The notes: generated by a model not told the origin, from the sequence alone. A stretch of 64,000 nt of DNA from CBDDBH01 sp965225625 (GCA_965225625.1 CBDDBH010000030.1:186001-250000); one strand, 5' to 3'; shown: positions 9,904 through 19,198, counted from the stretch's first letter. Numbers and translations: made by a program.

Positions 9904-11628
9904 ATGAAAATAATTAGGCGCACGGTTGCTGCCGACTCCAATCTGCCGGTCGCCCTGAATTCGGTGGTTCGCCGTGTATTCGCCGGTCGCGGAATTGTAT
10001 CCGCCGACCAGATCGATCATTCGCTGAGCAAACTCCTGCCGTTCGATTCATTGAAGAATATCGGTGCTGCCGCCGAATTGCTCAGCACTGCAATTCGCAA
10101 TGATTTGCGTATAACTTTCGTGGCGGACTTTGATGCTGACGGAGCTACCAGTTGTGCCACCGGGATCCGTGGATTGCGTGCGCTCGGAGCGCGCCACCTG
10201 GATTATGTTGTGCCCAATCGATTTGAATATGGTTATGGCTTGACGCCTGAGATTGTCGCGGTGGCCGCGCAGCAGCAACCCGATTTGATAATCACAGTCG
10301 ATAACGGCAGTTCCAGCGTCGATGGGGTCGCCGAGGCCAGACGTCGGGGCATCAAAGTATTGATTACCGATCATCATCTGCCCGGCGAGGTCCTGCCGGA
10401 TGCGCAGGTGATAGTAAATCCCAACATCGACGGTGACACTTTCCCGAGTAAGCATCTGGCTGGGGTTGGCGTGATGTTTTACGTGCTGCTGGCTGCGCGC
10501 GCACGGCTTCGCGAGCAGCAGTGGTTTGGCGCAAAGGGACCCGCCGAACCGAAGCTCGCCGATCTTCTGTCGCTGGTCGCGCTAGGTACCGTAGCCGACG
10601 TTGTTCCACTTGACCGAAACAACCGGATCTTGGTGTCGCAGGGATTGGCACGTATACGCGCGGGTCGGTGCCAGGCGGGAGTTCGGGCACTGTTGGAGGT
10701 GGCTGGTCGTGCGCTTACAAGCGTAACTTCGGGCGATTTGGGCTTTGCAGCGGCGCCCCGGCTCAATGCCGCAGGGCGACTGGCGGATATGTCAATCGGT
10801 ATCGAGTGTCTGCTCACGGACGATCCGCAAGCGAGCCTGGCAATGGCGCGGCGGCTGGATGAACTGAACCGGCAGCGGCGCGAGATTGGTGCAGAGATGG
10901 AACAACAGGCCGACGCAATTCTTGCCGACTTGAATGTGGCGGTGGACACCGCTCCAGCCGGCGTGTGTTTGTTCGACGCTGCGTGGCACCAAGGTGTGAT
11001 CGGCATTCTTGCCGCTCGCGTCAAACAGCGCCTGCACCGGCCTGTCATCATTTTCGCGCGCGGCGACGCCGGGGAATTGAAGGGTTCGGCGCGGTCCCTG
11101 CCCGGTGTGCACATTCGTGATGTACTGGACGCGGTGGCGACGCGTCATCCCGATTTGATCAACAAATTCGGCGGCCACGCGATGGCTGCTGGATTGACAA
11201 TCGAGGAAGCAAACTTGCCGCGTTTCACCCAGGCGCTGCAATTGCAGCTTAGCGACCATCCGGAGCTGCAGGATCCCGATCCGGTGTTTTATACCGATGG
11301 CGCATTGCACGACGACGATCTAACTATTGAAACGGCAGAGCTACTACGTACTGCCAGCCCGTGGGGCTCGGGGTTTCCGGAGCCAATGTTCGATGATGTG
11401 TTTACGGTTGTGGAGCGGCGCTGGATAAAGGACAAACACCTCAAGTTGGTGTTGGCCGCCGACGTACCGGCTAAACGTGTAGATGCCATCGCCTTTAACG
11501 TTGGCGACCGGCCAGCCCCCGACAAACATTCGCGCGTGCGTATTGTTTATCGACTCGAGGTAGACAATTACCGGCCGCAACAGCCGCGCCCGCAACTAAT
11601 TGTGGAGCACATCGAACCAGCGCTTTGA
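9904..11628 (+). CDS. recJ: Single-stranded-DNA-specific exonuclease RecJ
   Basis: 574 residues, as usual for RecJ. The DHH phosphoesterase motifs are present: DFDADGATSC (about 78-87), DNGSSS, and TDHHLPGE; the DHHA1 region follows with GSARSLPG and GGHAMAAG. RecJ degrades single strands 5' to 3' in recombination and mismatch repair. It follows the RpfE-type gene by 85 bases and precedes prfB, a well-known order in proteobacteria (recJ-prfB-lysS). Confidence 0.95.
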   Translation: MKIIRRTVAADSNLPVALNSVVRRVFAGRGIVSADQIDHSLSKLLPFDSLKNIGAAAELLSTAIRNDLRITFVADFDADGATSCATGIRGLRALGARHLDYVVPNRFEYGYGLTPEIVAVAAQQQPDLIITVDNGSSSVDGVAEARRRGIKVLITDHHLPGEVLPDAQVIVNPNIDGDTFPSKHLAGVGVMFYVLLAARARLREQQWFGAKGPAEPKLADLLSLVALGTVADVVPLDRNNRILVSQGLARIRAGRCQAGVRALLEVAGRALTSVTSGDLGFAAAPRLNAAGRLADMSIGIECLLTDDPQASLAMARRLDELNRQRREIGAEMEQQADAILADLNVAVDTAPAGVCLFDAAWHQGVIGILAARVKQRLHRPVIIFARGDAGELKGSARSLPGVHIRDVLDAVATRHPDLINKFGGHAMAAGLTIEEANLPRFTQALQLQLSDHPELQDPDPVFYTDGALHDDDLTIETAELLRTASPWGSGFPEPMFDDVFTVVERRWIKDKHLKLVLAADVPAKRVDAIAFNVGDRPAPDKHSRVRIVYRLEVDNYRPQQPRPQLIVEHIEPAL

Positions 11629-11725
11629 GCACTAGGTCAGCCCGCACTGGTGTCAATCAAGCGAGAATGCGGTCGTCGGGCCAGTGAGGTAGAATCGCGG
11701 CGCCTGTCAGGCGGTGCGATAAACC

Positions 11726-12824
11726 ATGGCTGAAATAACTTCGGTTGCAAATATGCTCAAAGATTTGGCGGGGCGAACTGCCGCGCTGAGGGGGTATCTT
11801 TGACTTCGAAAGCAAACAGCAGCAACTGCAAGAAGTGCAGCGTGAACTCGAAGACCCAGGCATATGGAATGACCCGGAGCGTGCGCAAACACTGGGCCGC
11901 ACTCGGGCAGCACTGGAAAAAGTCGTAACGACCATCTTCCAGCTTGAAACGTCACTGGAGGAAGCGCGTGCGCTGATGGAAATCGCGCGCGAGGAGGCTG
12001 ACGCCGCGACCGTCGATGCAGTCGCGGCGGATATTGAACAAGTCGCCGCACAATTGGCGCAGCTCGAATTCCGTCGAATGTTTTCGGGAGAAATGGACGG
12101 TAACAACGCTTATCTTGATATTCAGGCTGGCTCGGGCGGTACTGAAGCCCAGGATTGGGCTGAAATGTTGCTGCGTATGTACCTGAAATGGAGTGAGGGC
12201 AACGGTTTTGAATCCGAACTCATGGAGGTTTCACCCGGTGACGTTGCTGGAGTAAAGAGCGCCAGCATCCATATCCACGGTGAGTTCGCCTATGGTTGGT
12301 TACGCACCGAGACCGGCGTCCACCGGCTGGTTCGAAAATCGCCGTTTGATTCAGGTAATCGGCGTCACACCTCTTTCGCTTCGGTATTCGTTGCTCCGGA
12401 AGTCGATGATTCCATTGACATCGAAGTTGACCCTGGCGAATTGCGGGTCGATACCTACCGCTCCAGCGGCGCCGGCGGGCAGCACGTCAATAAAACCGAT
12501 TCCGCCGTACGCATCACGCATTTGCCGACCAACATTGTCGTTCAGTGTCAAAGCGAGCGCTCACAACACAAGAATCGGGCACAGGCCATGTCGATGCTGA
12601 AAAGTAAACTGTACGAATTCGAGATGCAGAAGCGCAATGCCGAGAAGCAGGCAATTGAAGACGCAAAGGCGGACATTGGTTGGGGCAGCCAAATCCGCTC
12701 CTATGTGCTGGATCAATCGCGAATTAAGGATTTGCGTACAGGCGTTGAGACAGGCAACACACAGGCAGTATTGGACGGTGATCTGGCTCAGTTTATCGAG
12801 GCTAGTTTGAAGGCCGGCGTCTAG
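11726..12824 (+). CDS. prfB: Peptide chain release factor 2 with programmed +1 frameshift
   Basis: The zero frame starts at ATG 11726 and runs 25 codons to an in-frame TGA at 11801. The sequence around it, AGGGGGTATCTTTGAC, is the classical RF2 autoregulatory site: a Shine-Dalgarno-like AGGGGG, then CTT-TGA-C. After a +1 shift, reading continues from GAC at 11802 to the stop at 12824, giving about 365 residues. The SPF stop-codon recognition motif (KSPFDSGN) and the GGQ catalytic motif (SSGAGGQHVN) are present. RF2 recognises UGA and UAA, so low RF2 raises frameshifting and hence its own synthesis. Confidence 0.96.
11787..11804 (+). promoter_or_regulatory. RF2 programmed frameshift signal
   Basis: Internal Shine-Dalgarno AGGGGG immediately before TAT CTT TGA C. 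The spacing and slippery CTT-T are identical to the canonical RF2 site, so this is regulation and not a broken gene. Confidence 0.95.
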
Positions 12825-12912
12825 TAGACAGCACGTTATAGAGCGAGTAGTGTGGTGTGCAACCGCGGGCTGCGGTACATGGATGTGTTTTAACGTTGGA
12901 GGATCCAATCTC

Positions 12913-13287
12913 ATGGATGAGAACAAGATCGCCGTTAACAGATTTCAAAAGTTGGAGGTCTGGCGGCGGGCCCACGAGTTAGTGCTGTCGGTGTATGCAT
13001 TTTCAGAAACTCTCCCCGAAACCGAACGATACGGGCTTGCGCCTGAGTTGCGACGCTCTGCGGTATCGGTTCCTGCAAACATCGTTGTCGGTTTCAGGCG
13101 TTATGATCTGTGCGACAGACGTCGCTGCTATGATCGGGCGCAGAGCGCACTGGAGGAACTGAGGTACTATTTTATGCTGTGCCGCGATCTGGGATTCTTG
13201 ACGGATTACGGACGCATAGAAGGTCAGTCAGAGCGCCTCGCGCGGCTCATCGGCGGTTTGAAATTGCCGCTATCGATGGAAACTTGA
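12913..13287 (+). CDS. Four-helix-bundle (S23/IVS-type) protein
   Basis: About 124 residues from the ATG at 12913, which has TTGGAGG eight to ten bases upstream. The family signature is clear: FQKLEVWRRAHELVLSVYAFSETLPETERYGL, then LRRSAVSVPANIV. These small helical proteins were first seen in 23S rRNA intervening sequences and also occur as free-standing genes; the function is not known. Here it sits between prfB and lysS, which are usually direct neighbours, so it is probably a later insertion. Confidence 0.85.
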   Translation: MDENKIAVNRFQKLEVWRRAHELVLSVYAFSETLPETERYGLAPELRRSAVSVPANIVVGFRRYDLCDRRRCYDRAQSALEELRYYFMLCRDLGFLTDYGRIEGQSERLARLIGGLKLPLSMET

Positions 13288-13315
13288 AGATCTACGTATT
13301 CTCCGTTGAGGCCTC

Positions 13316-14815
13316 ATGGACGATCGTTCTGAAAGCGACCTGATCACCCAGCGGCGGCAAAAGCTGCAGCAATTGCGCGATGCCGGCAACCCGTATCCGA
13401 ATGATTTTCGTCGCGATTGCCTCGCCCACGAGCTGCATACCGCCCACGGCGCCAAGGATAATGAGGCGCTGGAGGCTGAGCCGATATCCGTAAAAGTGGC
13501 CGGCCGTATGATGGGGCGGCGAGTAATGGGGAAGGCGGCATTCGCGCATCTGCAGGACATGTCGGGGAGGATCCAGCTTTATCTGCGGCGTGATGAGTTG
13601 CCTGAGGGTAACTACAAGACATTCAAGGAATGGGATTTAGGCGATATTGTTGGTGCTCAGGGGACCCTGTTCAAGACTAAGACGGGAGAGCTGAGTGTCG
13701 CGGTGCAGAGCGCGAGGTTACTGACTAAATCATTGCGGCCTTTGCCGGAGAAGTTTCACGGCCTCACCGATCAGGAATCTAGATACCGACAGCGTTATCT
13801 GGATTTGATAAGTAACGAGTCTACGCGAAGGACTTTTGCTACCCGTTCCCGGGTAATAGATAGTTTGCGGCAGTTTCTGGCGGGTCGCGGATATGTCGAA
13901 GTAGAAACTCCGATGATGCAGACGATTCCCGGGGGTGCCGCTGCGCGGCCCTTCGTGACTCAGCATAATGCGCTGGATATGAAATTATATCTGCGCGTTG
14001 CGCCGGAATTGTATCTCAAACGACTGGTTGTTGGCGGGATAGAGAGGGTGTTTGAGATAAATCGGAACTTCCGCAACGAAGGCCTGTCGACGCAGCATAA
14101 TCCAGAATTCACAATGCTGGAGTTCTACCAGGCCTATGCGGATTACCGGGACCTGATGGAACTCACCGAGACTATGCTCCGAAGCGTGTGCGAGCAGGTG
14201 TTGGGGACTACGCACATCCACTATCAAGGTCAGGATTATGATTTTTCTCGGCCTTTTAAACGCTTGACCGTGCGCGAATCCATTCTCGAATTCAATCCGG
14301 ATATAACGTCCGAAGCATTGGACAGTTTGGAAACGGCGAGGCAAATCGCGAAAACCTTAGGGATCGCGCTTGAATCAAATTTTGGTTTGGGCAAAGTGCA
14401 AATCGAGATCTTTGAAAAGACGGTTGAATCCAGACTGGAACAGCCGACGTTTGTCACCGCCTACCCGGCTGAGGTATCACCTTTGGCGCGGCGCAACGAC
14501 CAGGATGCGTTCATCACCGATCGATTTGAATTTTTCGTCGCCGGGCGCGAAATTGCGAACGGATTTTCTGAACTCAACGATCCGGATGATCAGGCAGAGC
14601 GTTTTCGTAAACAAGTCGCAGCAAAAGCGGCCGGTGATGAAGAGGCTATGCACTTTGATCAAGACTACATAACCGCGTTGGAACACGGTTTGCCGCCAAC
14701 TGCAGGTGAAGGTGTTGGCATTGACCGGCTGATAATGCTGCTTACCGACTCACCGTCAATACGCGATGTATTACTGTTTCCCCATATGCGCGCGAGCGGT
14801 GATTCAAGCACGTAG
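13316..14815 (+). CDS. lysS: Lysine--tRNA ligase (class II)
   Basis: 499 residues. N-terminal OB-fold anticodon-binding domain (about 50-150, with VAGRMMGRRVMGKAAF), then the class II catalytic core: motif 2 in FRNEGLSTQHNPEFTMLEFYQ and motif 3 in GVGIDRLIMLLTDSPSIRDV. It charges tRNA-Lys. The recJ-prfB-lysS order is conserved in proteobacteria apart from the small gene in between. Confidence 0.96.
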   Translation: MDDRSESDLITQRRQKLQQLRDAGNPYPNDFRRDCLAHELHTAHGAKDNEALEAEPISVKVAGRMMGRRVMGKAAFAHLQDMSGRIQLYLRRDELPEGNYKTFKEWDLGDIVGAQGTLFKTKTGELSVAVQSARLLTKSLRPLPEKFHGLTDQESRYRQRYLDLISNESTRRTFATRSRVIDSLRQFLAGRGYVEVETPMMQTIPGGAAARPFVTQHNALDMKLYLRVAPELYLKRLVVGGIERVFEINRNFRNEGLSTQHNPEFTMLEFYQAYADYRDLMELTETMLRSVCEQVLGTTHIHYQGQDYDFSRPFKRLTVRESILEFNPDITSEALDSLETARQIAKTLGIALESNFGLGKVQIEIFEKTVESRLEQPTFVTAYPAEVSPLARRNDQDAFITDRFEFFVAGREIANGFSELNDPDDQAERFRKQVAAKAAGDEEAMHFDQDYITALEHGLPPTAGEGVGIDRLIMLLTDSPSIRDVLLFPHMRASGDSST

Positions 14816-15165
14816 GGAACTGCGCATTAGGCGCTCGAAGTCATTGCGCCATTCAGCGTGATACCGGCGTGTTTCCGCCGATCACCGTCTTCTTCTAGAT
14901 GTGCAGCTAATTGACGTTTGCGTGACCACGCTCGGTCCTCGGGCGAGCCGGCCCGGTTATAAAATAAATTATTGATATATAAAGATTTTTTCCCTTACTC
15001 CTGGTTTGCCGTGGAACCCTTGTCGTTGGCGTAGGTCTATGTTCGTTACACAACAGCTTACAGAAATCCTTAAAGCAGTTATGCTGCTCAAGGGCAACCT
15101 GGGACCAGTCCCGTCAAAGCGGCGGGATGAAGGATAGTCAATCTAAATAATTAGGAGATCTACAA
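14816..15165 (+). promoter_or_regulatory. Leader region of the RiPP operon with a sigma-E-like (ECF) promoter
   Basis: 350 bases without a gene. GGAACC at 15013-15018, a 16-base spacer and GTCTAT at 15035-15040 match the general ECF/sigma-E pattern (GGAAC, N16, GTCT). This would give a leader of about 120 bases before the precursor ATG at 15166. An AT-rich tract (about 14957-14990) lies just upstream. The ribosome-binding site AGGAG is at 15153-15157. The promoter is a motif match only. Confidence 0.5.
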
Positions 15166-15747
15166 ATGTCGAAAAAGACATCTCTCAAACCCATCGCCGC
15201 TGCGATTGGCGCCAGCTTTGTAGTCACGTTAGCCGCATCTCCCGTTGCGAACGCTGCGGAGAACCCCTTTGCTATGAGCGAATTTTCCAGCGGCTATATG
15301 GTCGCTGGCGCACACGCCGAAGAAGGAAAGTGCGGTGAAGGCAAATGCGGCGGCGATAAAGGTGCTGAAGAAGGAAAGTGCGGTGAAGGCAAATGCGGCG
15401 GCGACAAAGGTGCCGAAGAGGGCAAATGCGGCGGCGACAAAGGTGCCGAAGAGGGCAAATGCGGCGGCGACAAAGGTGCCGAAGAGGGCAAATGCGGCGG
15501 CGACAAAGGTGCCGAAGAGGGCAAATGCGGCGGCGACAAAGGTGCCGAAGAGGGCAAATGCGGCGGCGATAAAGGTGCCGAAGAAGGCAACGATAAAGGT
15601 GCCGAAGAAGGCAACGATAAAGGCGCCGAAGAAGGCAACGATAAAGGTGCCGAAGAAGGCAACGATAAAGGTGCCGAAGAAGGCAACGATAAAGGCGCCG
15701 AAGAAGGCAAATGCGGCGAAGGCAAATGCGGTGGTGATAAGGGCTAA
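15166..15747 (+). CDS. hvfA: HvfA/bufferin-type RiPP precursor with 11 EGKCG cores
   Basis: 193 residues. Residues 1-30 form a Sec signal peptide (KK, hydrophobic AAAIGASFVVTLAA, cleavage after ANA). Residues 52-193 are almost pure repeat: two 16-residue units with two EGKCG motifs each (52-83), five 11-residue units EEGKCGGDKGA (84-138), five 8-residue units EEGNDKGA without cysteine (139-178), and a final double-EGKCG unit. In total 11 cysteines, all in EGKCG. In the Haemophilus HvfA and bufferin systems, such cysteines are converted by a DUF692 enzyme into oxazolone/thioamide or thiooxazole groups that bind copper. The maturase gene follows 29 bases downstream. AGGAG precedes the ATG. Confidence 0.93.
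   Translation: MSKKTSLKPIAAAIGASFVVTLAASPVANAAENPFAMSEFSSGYMVAGAHAEEGKCGEGKCGGDKGAEEGKCGEGKCGGDKGAEEGKCGGDKGAEEGKCGGDKGAEEGKCGGDKGAEEGKCGGDKGAEEGKCGGDKGAEEGNDKGAEEGNDKGAEEGNDKGAEEGNDKGAEEGNDKGAEEGKCGEGKCGGDKG
15319..15744 (+). repeat. Tandem repeat array in the RiPP precursor
   Basis: In-frame repeats of 48, 33 and 24 bp. The 24-bp type (15580-15699, five copies) differs from the 33-bp type by loss of 9 bases, which turns AAATGCGGCGGCGAT into AACGAT and removes the cysteine motif. Neighbouring units are nearly identical at the DNA level, differing mainly by GAG/GAA, GAC/GAT and GGC/GGT third-position changes, so the array has expanded recently. Confidence 0.95.
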
Positions 15748-15776
15748 GGCTCGCACTTGACGCGAAAGCGTTCCGT

Positions 15777-16637
15777 ATGACCGCTAGGCAATACCCTGTG
15801 CAAGGCGCAGGTCTTGGTTACCGGCGGGCTCTCATGAGCCCGCTGGCTGACCATTCACTTACTCAGGTGGACTTTATGGAGGTTGCGCCTGAGAACTGGA
15901 TCGATGTTGGCGGCCGTTATGGCCGTTTCTTCAGTGAAGCGCTGGAGCGCACGCCATTTGTTTGTCATGGGCTGTCGTTGAATATCGGTGGGCCGGCGCC
16001 GCTCGACGAGGCTTTTCTGTACAAGCTCAAACAGTTTCTGGATAACCATGATATTCGCTGCTACAGCGAGCATTTGAGCTATTGCGCAGATGATGGACAT
16101 CTCTACGATTTATTGCCAATTCCGTTCACCGCCGAAGCCGTCGAGTACGTGTCGCGGCGAGTACGCCACGTACAGTCAGTGCTTGAACGGCGCATTGCAC
16201 TGGAAAACGTTTCCTATTACTGCGCGCCAGGGCAGGAAATGGCGGAAGTTGATTTCATCAATCAGGTTTTGAGTGCGGCAGACTGCGATTTGCTGTTGGA
16301 CGTTAACAACATCTTCGTCAACAGCGTAAACCATGGCTATGACCCGCTAGAGTATCTGCAAGCGTTACCTGGTGAGCGGATCGCGTACGCGCACATTGCC
16401 GGCCATTACAACGAAGCAGATGACTTACTCGTCGATACGCATGGTGCCGACGTCATACATCCAGTTTGGCAATTGCTGTCACAGGCATATGAGTATTTTG
16501 GTGTTTTTCCAACCCTGGTAGAACGCGATTTCAATATCCCACCCTTACCGGAATTGCTCGCGGAGGTCGAAAAAATCGGCGAAGCGCAGCAAGGTAGCGG
16601 CGGCGGCGTGGATTATGAGTTCCGCCGGCACGGCTAA
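15777..16637 (+). CDS. hvfB: DUF692 MNIO-type RiPP maturase (HvfB/BufB)
   Basis: 286 residues with the TIM-barrel DUF692 pattern of multinuclear non-heme iron oxidases. Likely metal ligands are His64 (FVCHGLSLNIGG), Glu98-His99 (YSEHLSY), Glu143 (ALENVSYY), Asp175/Asn178 (LLDVNNIF), His206/His210 (YAHIAGHYN), Asp220-His222 (VDTHG) and Glu249 (LVERD). Known relatives (MbnB, HvfB, BufB) oxidise peptide cysteines using iron and O2. The ATG at 15777 has only a weak ribosome-binding site, so expression may depend on coupling to the precursor. It overlaps the next gene by 23 bases, fitting the obligate HvfB-HvfC pair. Confidence 0.94.
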   Translation: MTARQYPVQGAGLGYRRALMSPLADHSLTQVDFMEVAPENWIDVGGRYGRFFSEALERTPFVCHGLSLNIGGPAPLDEAFLYKLKQFLDNHDIRCYSEHLSYCADDGHLYDLLPIPFTAEAVEYVSRRVRHVQSVLERRIALENVSYYCAPGQEMAEVDFINQVLSAADCDLLLDVNNIFVNSVNHGYDPLEYLQALPGERIAYAHIAGHYNEADDLLVDTHGADVIHPVWQLLSQAYEYFGVFPTLVERDFNIPPLPELLAEVEKIGEAQQGSGGGVDYEFRRHG

Positions 16638-17397
16638 GTTGCAACCGGAGTTCGTCCGGTTACAGTTCGAATTTACGCGCCACATCCGCAATCCGGAAGG
16701 CAATCCAGCACCCGCGGGAATCGAAGACCGGCGCCTGCAGATTTATCGCGAACTGCTCTACAACAATGTGGAAGGGTTTATAGCCAATAATTTTCCGGTT
16801 ATACGCAAGATAACGTCGGACGCAGATTGGCATCTGATGCTGCGCGACTATTTTGCCACTCATCGGGCGCGCACGCCTTTGTTCCCCAAGATGGCACAGG
16901 AGTTTCTTCATTACCTCGAGTCGGAACGGCATGCGCCGGGCGATGCAGAATTTTTGGCCGAGCTGGCTCATTACGAGTGGGTGGAATCGGGCCTTATGGT
17001 CGACGCCCGGGAACTTGCAGATATCGAAGTTGATGCCACTGGAGATCTGCTGGCCGGCGTGCCGGTACTCAGCCCGTTAGCCTGGCCGTTCAGCTACAAA
17101 TTCCCGGTACACCGGATCGGTCCCGAGTATCTACCGACGGCGCCGCCGGCTGAGCCGACCTATCTGGTCGTATTTCGTGATCGACAGGACGATGTCGGCT
17201 TTATGGAACTCAATCCGGTGAGCGCCCGTTTGCTGGAATTGGTCGCTGAGCAAAGCGCTAAGAGTGGCAGGGAGTTACTGCGGGACATCGCGGTGGAACT
17301 CAATCATCCGGATCCGAATGTGGTGCTAGCTAGTGGCCTCGAGATTTTGCAACATTTACGCGCTCGCGATGTTATCTTGGGCGTTCGATCACAATAA
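16615..17397 (+). CDS. hvfC: DUF2063 RiPP maturation partner (HvfC/BufC)
   Basis: 260 residues. The N-terminal DUF2063 domain (about 5-105) shows the family pattern LQFEFTRHIRN ... RRLQIYRELLYNNVEGFIANNFPVIRKI; the C-terminal part (about 150-255) is a winged-helix-like peptide-recognition region in relatives. In the MbnB/MbnC and HvfB/HvfC systems this protein binds the precursor and the iron oxidase. It overlaps the maturase gene by 23 bases. No membrane segment is seen, so modification is expected in the cytoplasm before export of the precursor. Confidence 0.92.
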   Translation: MSSAGTAKLQPEFVRLQFEFTRHIRNPEGNPAPAGIEDRRLQIYRELLYNNVEGFIANNFPVIRKITSDADWHLMLRDYFATHRARTPLFPKMAQEFLHYLESERHAPGDAEFLAELAHYEWVESGLMVDARELADIEVDATGDLLAGVPVLSPLAWPFSYKFPVHRIGPEYLPTAPPAEPTYLVVFRDRQDDVGFMELNPVSARLLELVAEQSAKSGRELLRDIAVELNHPDPNVVLASGLEILQHLRARDVILGVRSQ

Positions 17398-17636
17398 TGA
17401 CGTCGAGCCAGGAACGACAGTATCGAACTTCCGATCTGTAGCAATAGGTCACATCGGCTTGCCAGCGGCAGTTCTGAGCGAAAATCAGCAAGCGCAGGGG
17501 GGCGTTGAAAGCTGCCGAAATGTTCAGGCGCGGTGTGGAATCAAAAACGGCGCCAGAATTTTTTCATCTCTCTGTCCGGTTTCTTAACCAACTCACCGGT
17601 GTAGCCAATGCAGCCCACGTCTAATGGAGTAGCGTA

Positions 17637-19148
17637 ATGTTGTCACAACCCACTCAGAGTTTCCTTTTTACCAGCCTTGAAGTTCTCGCCGCGGGTTTCA
17701 TATTACTCATCGGCATCGGCGTCCTCACTTCCGCGGTTTTTTTCGTAATAGACGTAACCCAGACAAAGCACGCTATCCGGCGTAACTATCCGGTGATAGG
17801 CAGATTTCGCTATTTTTTCGAACACCTGGGCGAATTTTTCCGACAATACTTTTTCGCCATGGATCGAGAGGAACTGCCGTTTAATCGCGCACAGCGTTCC
17901 TGGTGTTACCGCGCAGCCAAGAACATTGACAACACAACGGCGTTCGGATCGACACGCGATTTGACCGTGCCCGGTACCGTCATGTTCGCAAACTGCCCGT
18001 ATCCCACGCTCGACGAAGACGCGGTCGATCCTGAGCCGGTAACCATTGGACCGAATTGCGCAACACCGTATACGACTGCGTCGATATTCAATATTTCGGG
18101 CATGAGTTATGGCGCTATTTCTAAACCTGCGGTATTGGCGTTGTCCAACGGTGCACGCATGGCGGGCTGCTGGATGAACACGGGCGAAGGTGCACTAGCT
18201 CCTTATCACCTGGAAGGCGGAGCCGACATCGTGTTTCAAATTGGCACGGCCAAATACGGAGTGCGCAATGCTGACGGCGGCTTGAGCGATGAAAAACTGC
18301 GTGCCGTAGCCGCGCACGAACAGGTTCGTATGTTCGAACTCAAGCTCAGCCAGGGAGCGAAACCTGGGAAAGGCGGTATTCTTCCCGCTGCTAAAGTAAC
18401 GGAACAAATCGCGGCTGTTCGCGGCATCCCCGCCGGCAGCGACTCGATCAGCCCGAATCGGCATCCGGAGATAAACAACAACGAGCAACTGCTGGACTTT
18501 ATCGATCGCATTCGCTCAGTTACAAACAAGCCAGTAGGCTTCAAGGCCGTCGTAGGCGCTTATGGATGGCTGGACGGACTGTGCGAACTGATCAACAAGC
18601 GTGGACCGGACAGTGCACCTGACTTCATTACCGTTGACGGCGGCGACGGCGGTACCGGCGCGGCGCCGCAATCGTTGATTGACGATATGGGTTTGCCCCT
18701 GCGTGAGAGCCTGCCGCTGGTGGTCGACACCTTGAAAAGGCACGGATTGCGCGAGCGAATTAAAGTAGCGACCTCCGGCAAGTTGGTGACGCCCGCGGAT
18801 GTTGCCTGGGCATTTTGCATGGGCACCGATTTCGTAAATTCCGCTCGTGGTTTCATGTTCGCATTGGGCTGTATTCAAGCGTTGCAATGCAATAAGAATA
18901 CCTGTCCAACCGGCATCACGACGCACGACAAGAGTTTGCAACGCGGGCTAGTGGCACGTGACAAAGCCACCCGCGTCCGCGATTATGCGCGCAACGTAAG
19001 CCACGAAGTCGGTGTCATCGCGCATTCCTGTGGCGTCAAATCACTCAGGGATCTCAAGCGTTTTCATGCACGTATTGTTGCGCAAAACGGCTTGTCGATA
19101 CCGCTGAGCGAATTGCACCCGGACGTCGATGTGTCGACGGCGGCGTAG
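17637..19148 (+). CDS. FMN-binding glutamate-synthase-domain protein
   Basis: 503 residues. One N-terminal membrane segment (about 10-38), then the FMN-binding TIM barrel of the glutamate synthase large subunit: FNISGMSYGAISKPAV, the glycine-rich KPGKGGILPAAKV, VDGGDGGTGAAP and the iron-sulfur pattern CIQALQCNKNTCPTG (C-x5-C-x4-C). The glutaminase and C-terminal GltB domains are absent. Relatives are annotated as FMN-binding glutamate synthase family proteins of unknown substrate. It begins 239 bases after hvfC with TGGAG upstream and ends 50 bases before the DoxX gene, thus splitting an otherwise standard hvfABCX cluster. Confidence 0.88.
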   Translation: MLSQPTQSFLFTSLEVLAAGFILLIGIGVLTSAVFFVIDVTQTKHAIRRNYPVIGRFRYFFEHLGEFFRQYFFAMDREELPFNRAQRSWCYRAAKNIDNTTAFGSTRDLTVPGTVMFANCPYPTLDEDAVDPEPVTIGPNCATPYTTASIFNISGMSYGAISKPAVLALSNGARMAGCWMNTGEGALAPYHLEGGADIVFQIGTAKYGVRNADGGLSDEKLRAVAAHEQVRMFELKLSQGAKPGKGGILPAAKVTEQIAAVRGIPAGSDSISPNRHPEINNNEQLLDFIDRIRSVTNKPVGFKAVVGAYGWLDGLCELINKRGPDSAPDFITVDGGDGGTGAAPQSLIDDMGLPLRESLPLVVDTLKRHGLRERIKVATSGKLVTPADVAWAFCMGTDFVNSARGFMFALGCIQALQCNKNTCPTGITTHDKSLQRGLVARDKATRVRDYARNVSHEVGVIAHSCGVKSLRDLKRFHARIVAQNGLSIPLSELHPDVDVSTAA

Positions 19149-19198
19149 CGGGGGGCGTTACCGACAAACGGAATTTAGCATCCCTTTAGGGGAACGAA

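Noticed and set aside
11726..12824. prfB as a broken gene
   Set aside because: The frame change is the classical programmed +1 site and is not damage.
15319..15744. Tandem repeats as a CRISPR array
   Set aside because: The repeats are in-frame coding units without spacers.
15229..15756. Long minus-strand frames opposite the precursor repeats, with FFGAFIVA-type repeats
   Set aside because: They are mirror images of the tandem repeat in a gene with a clear signal peptide, ribosome-binding site and maturase neighbours.
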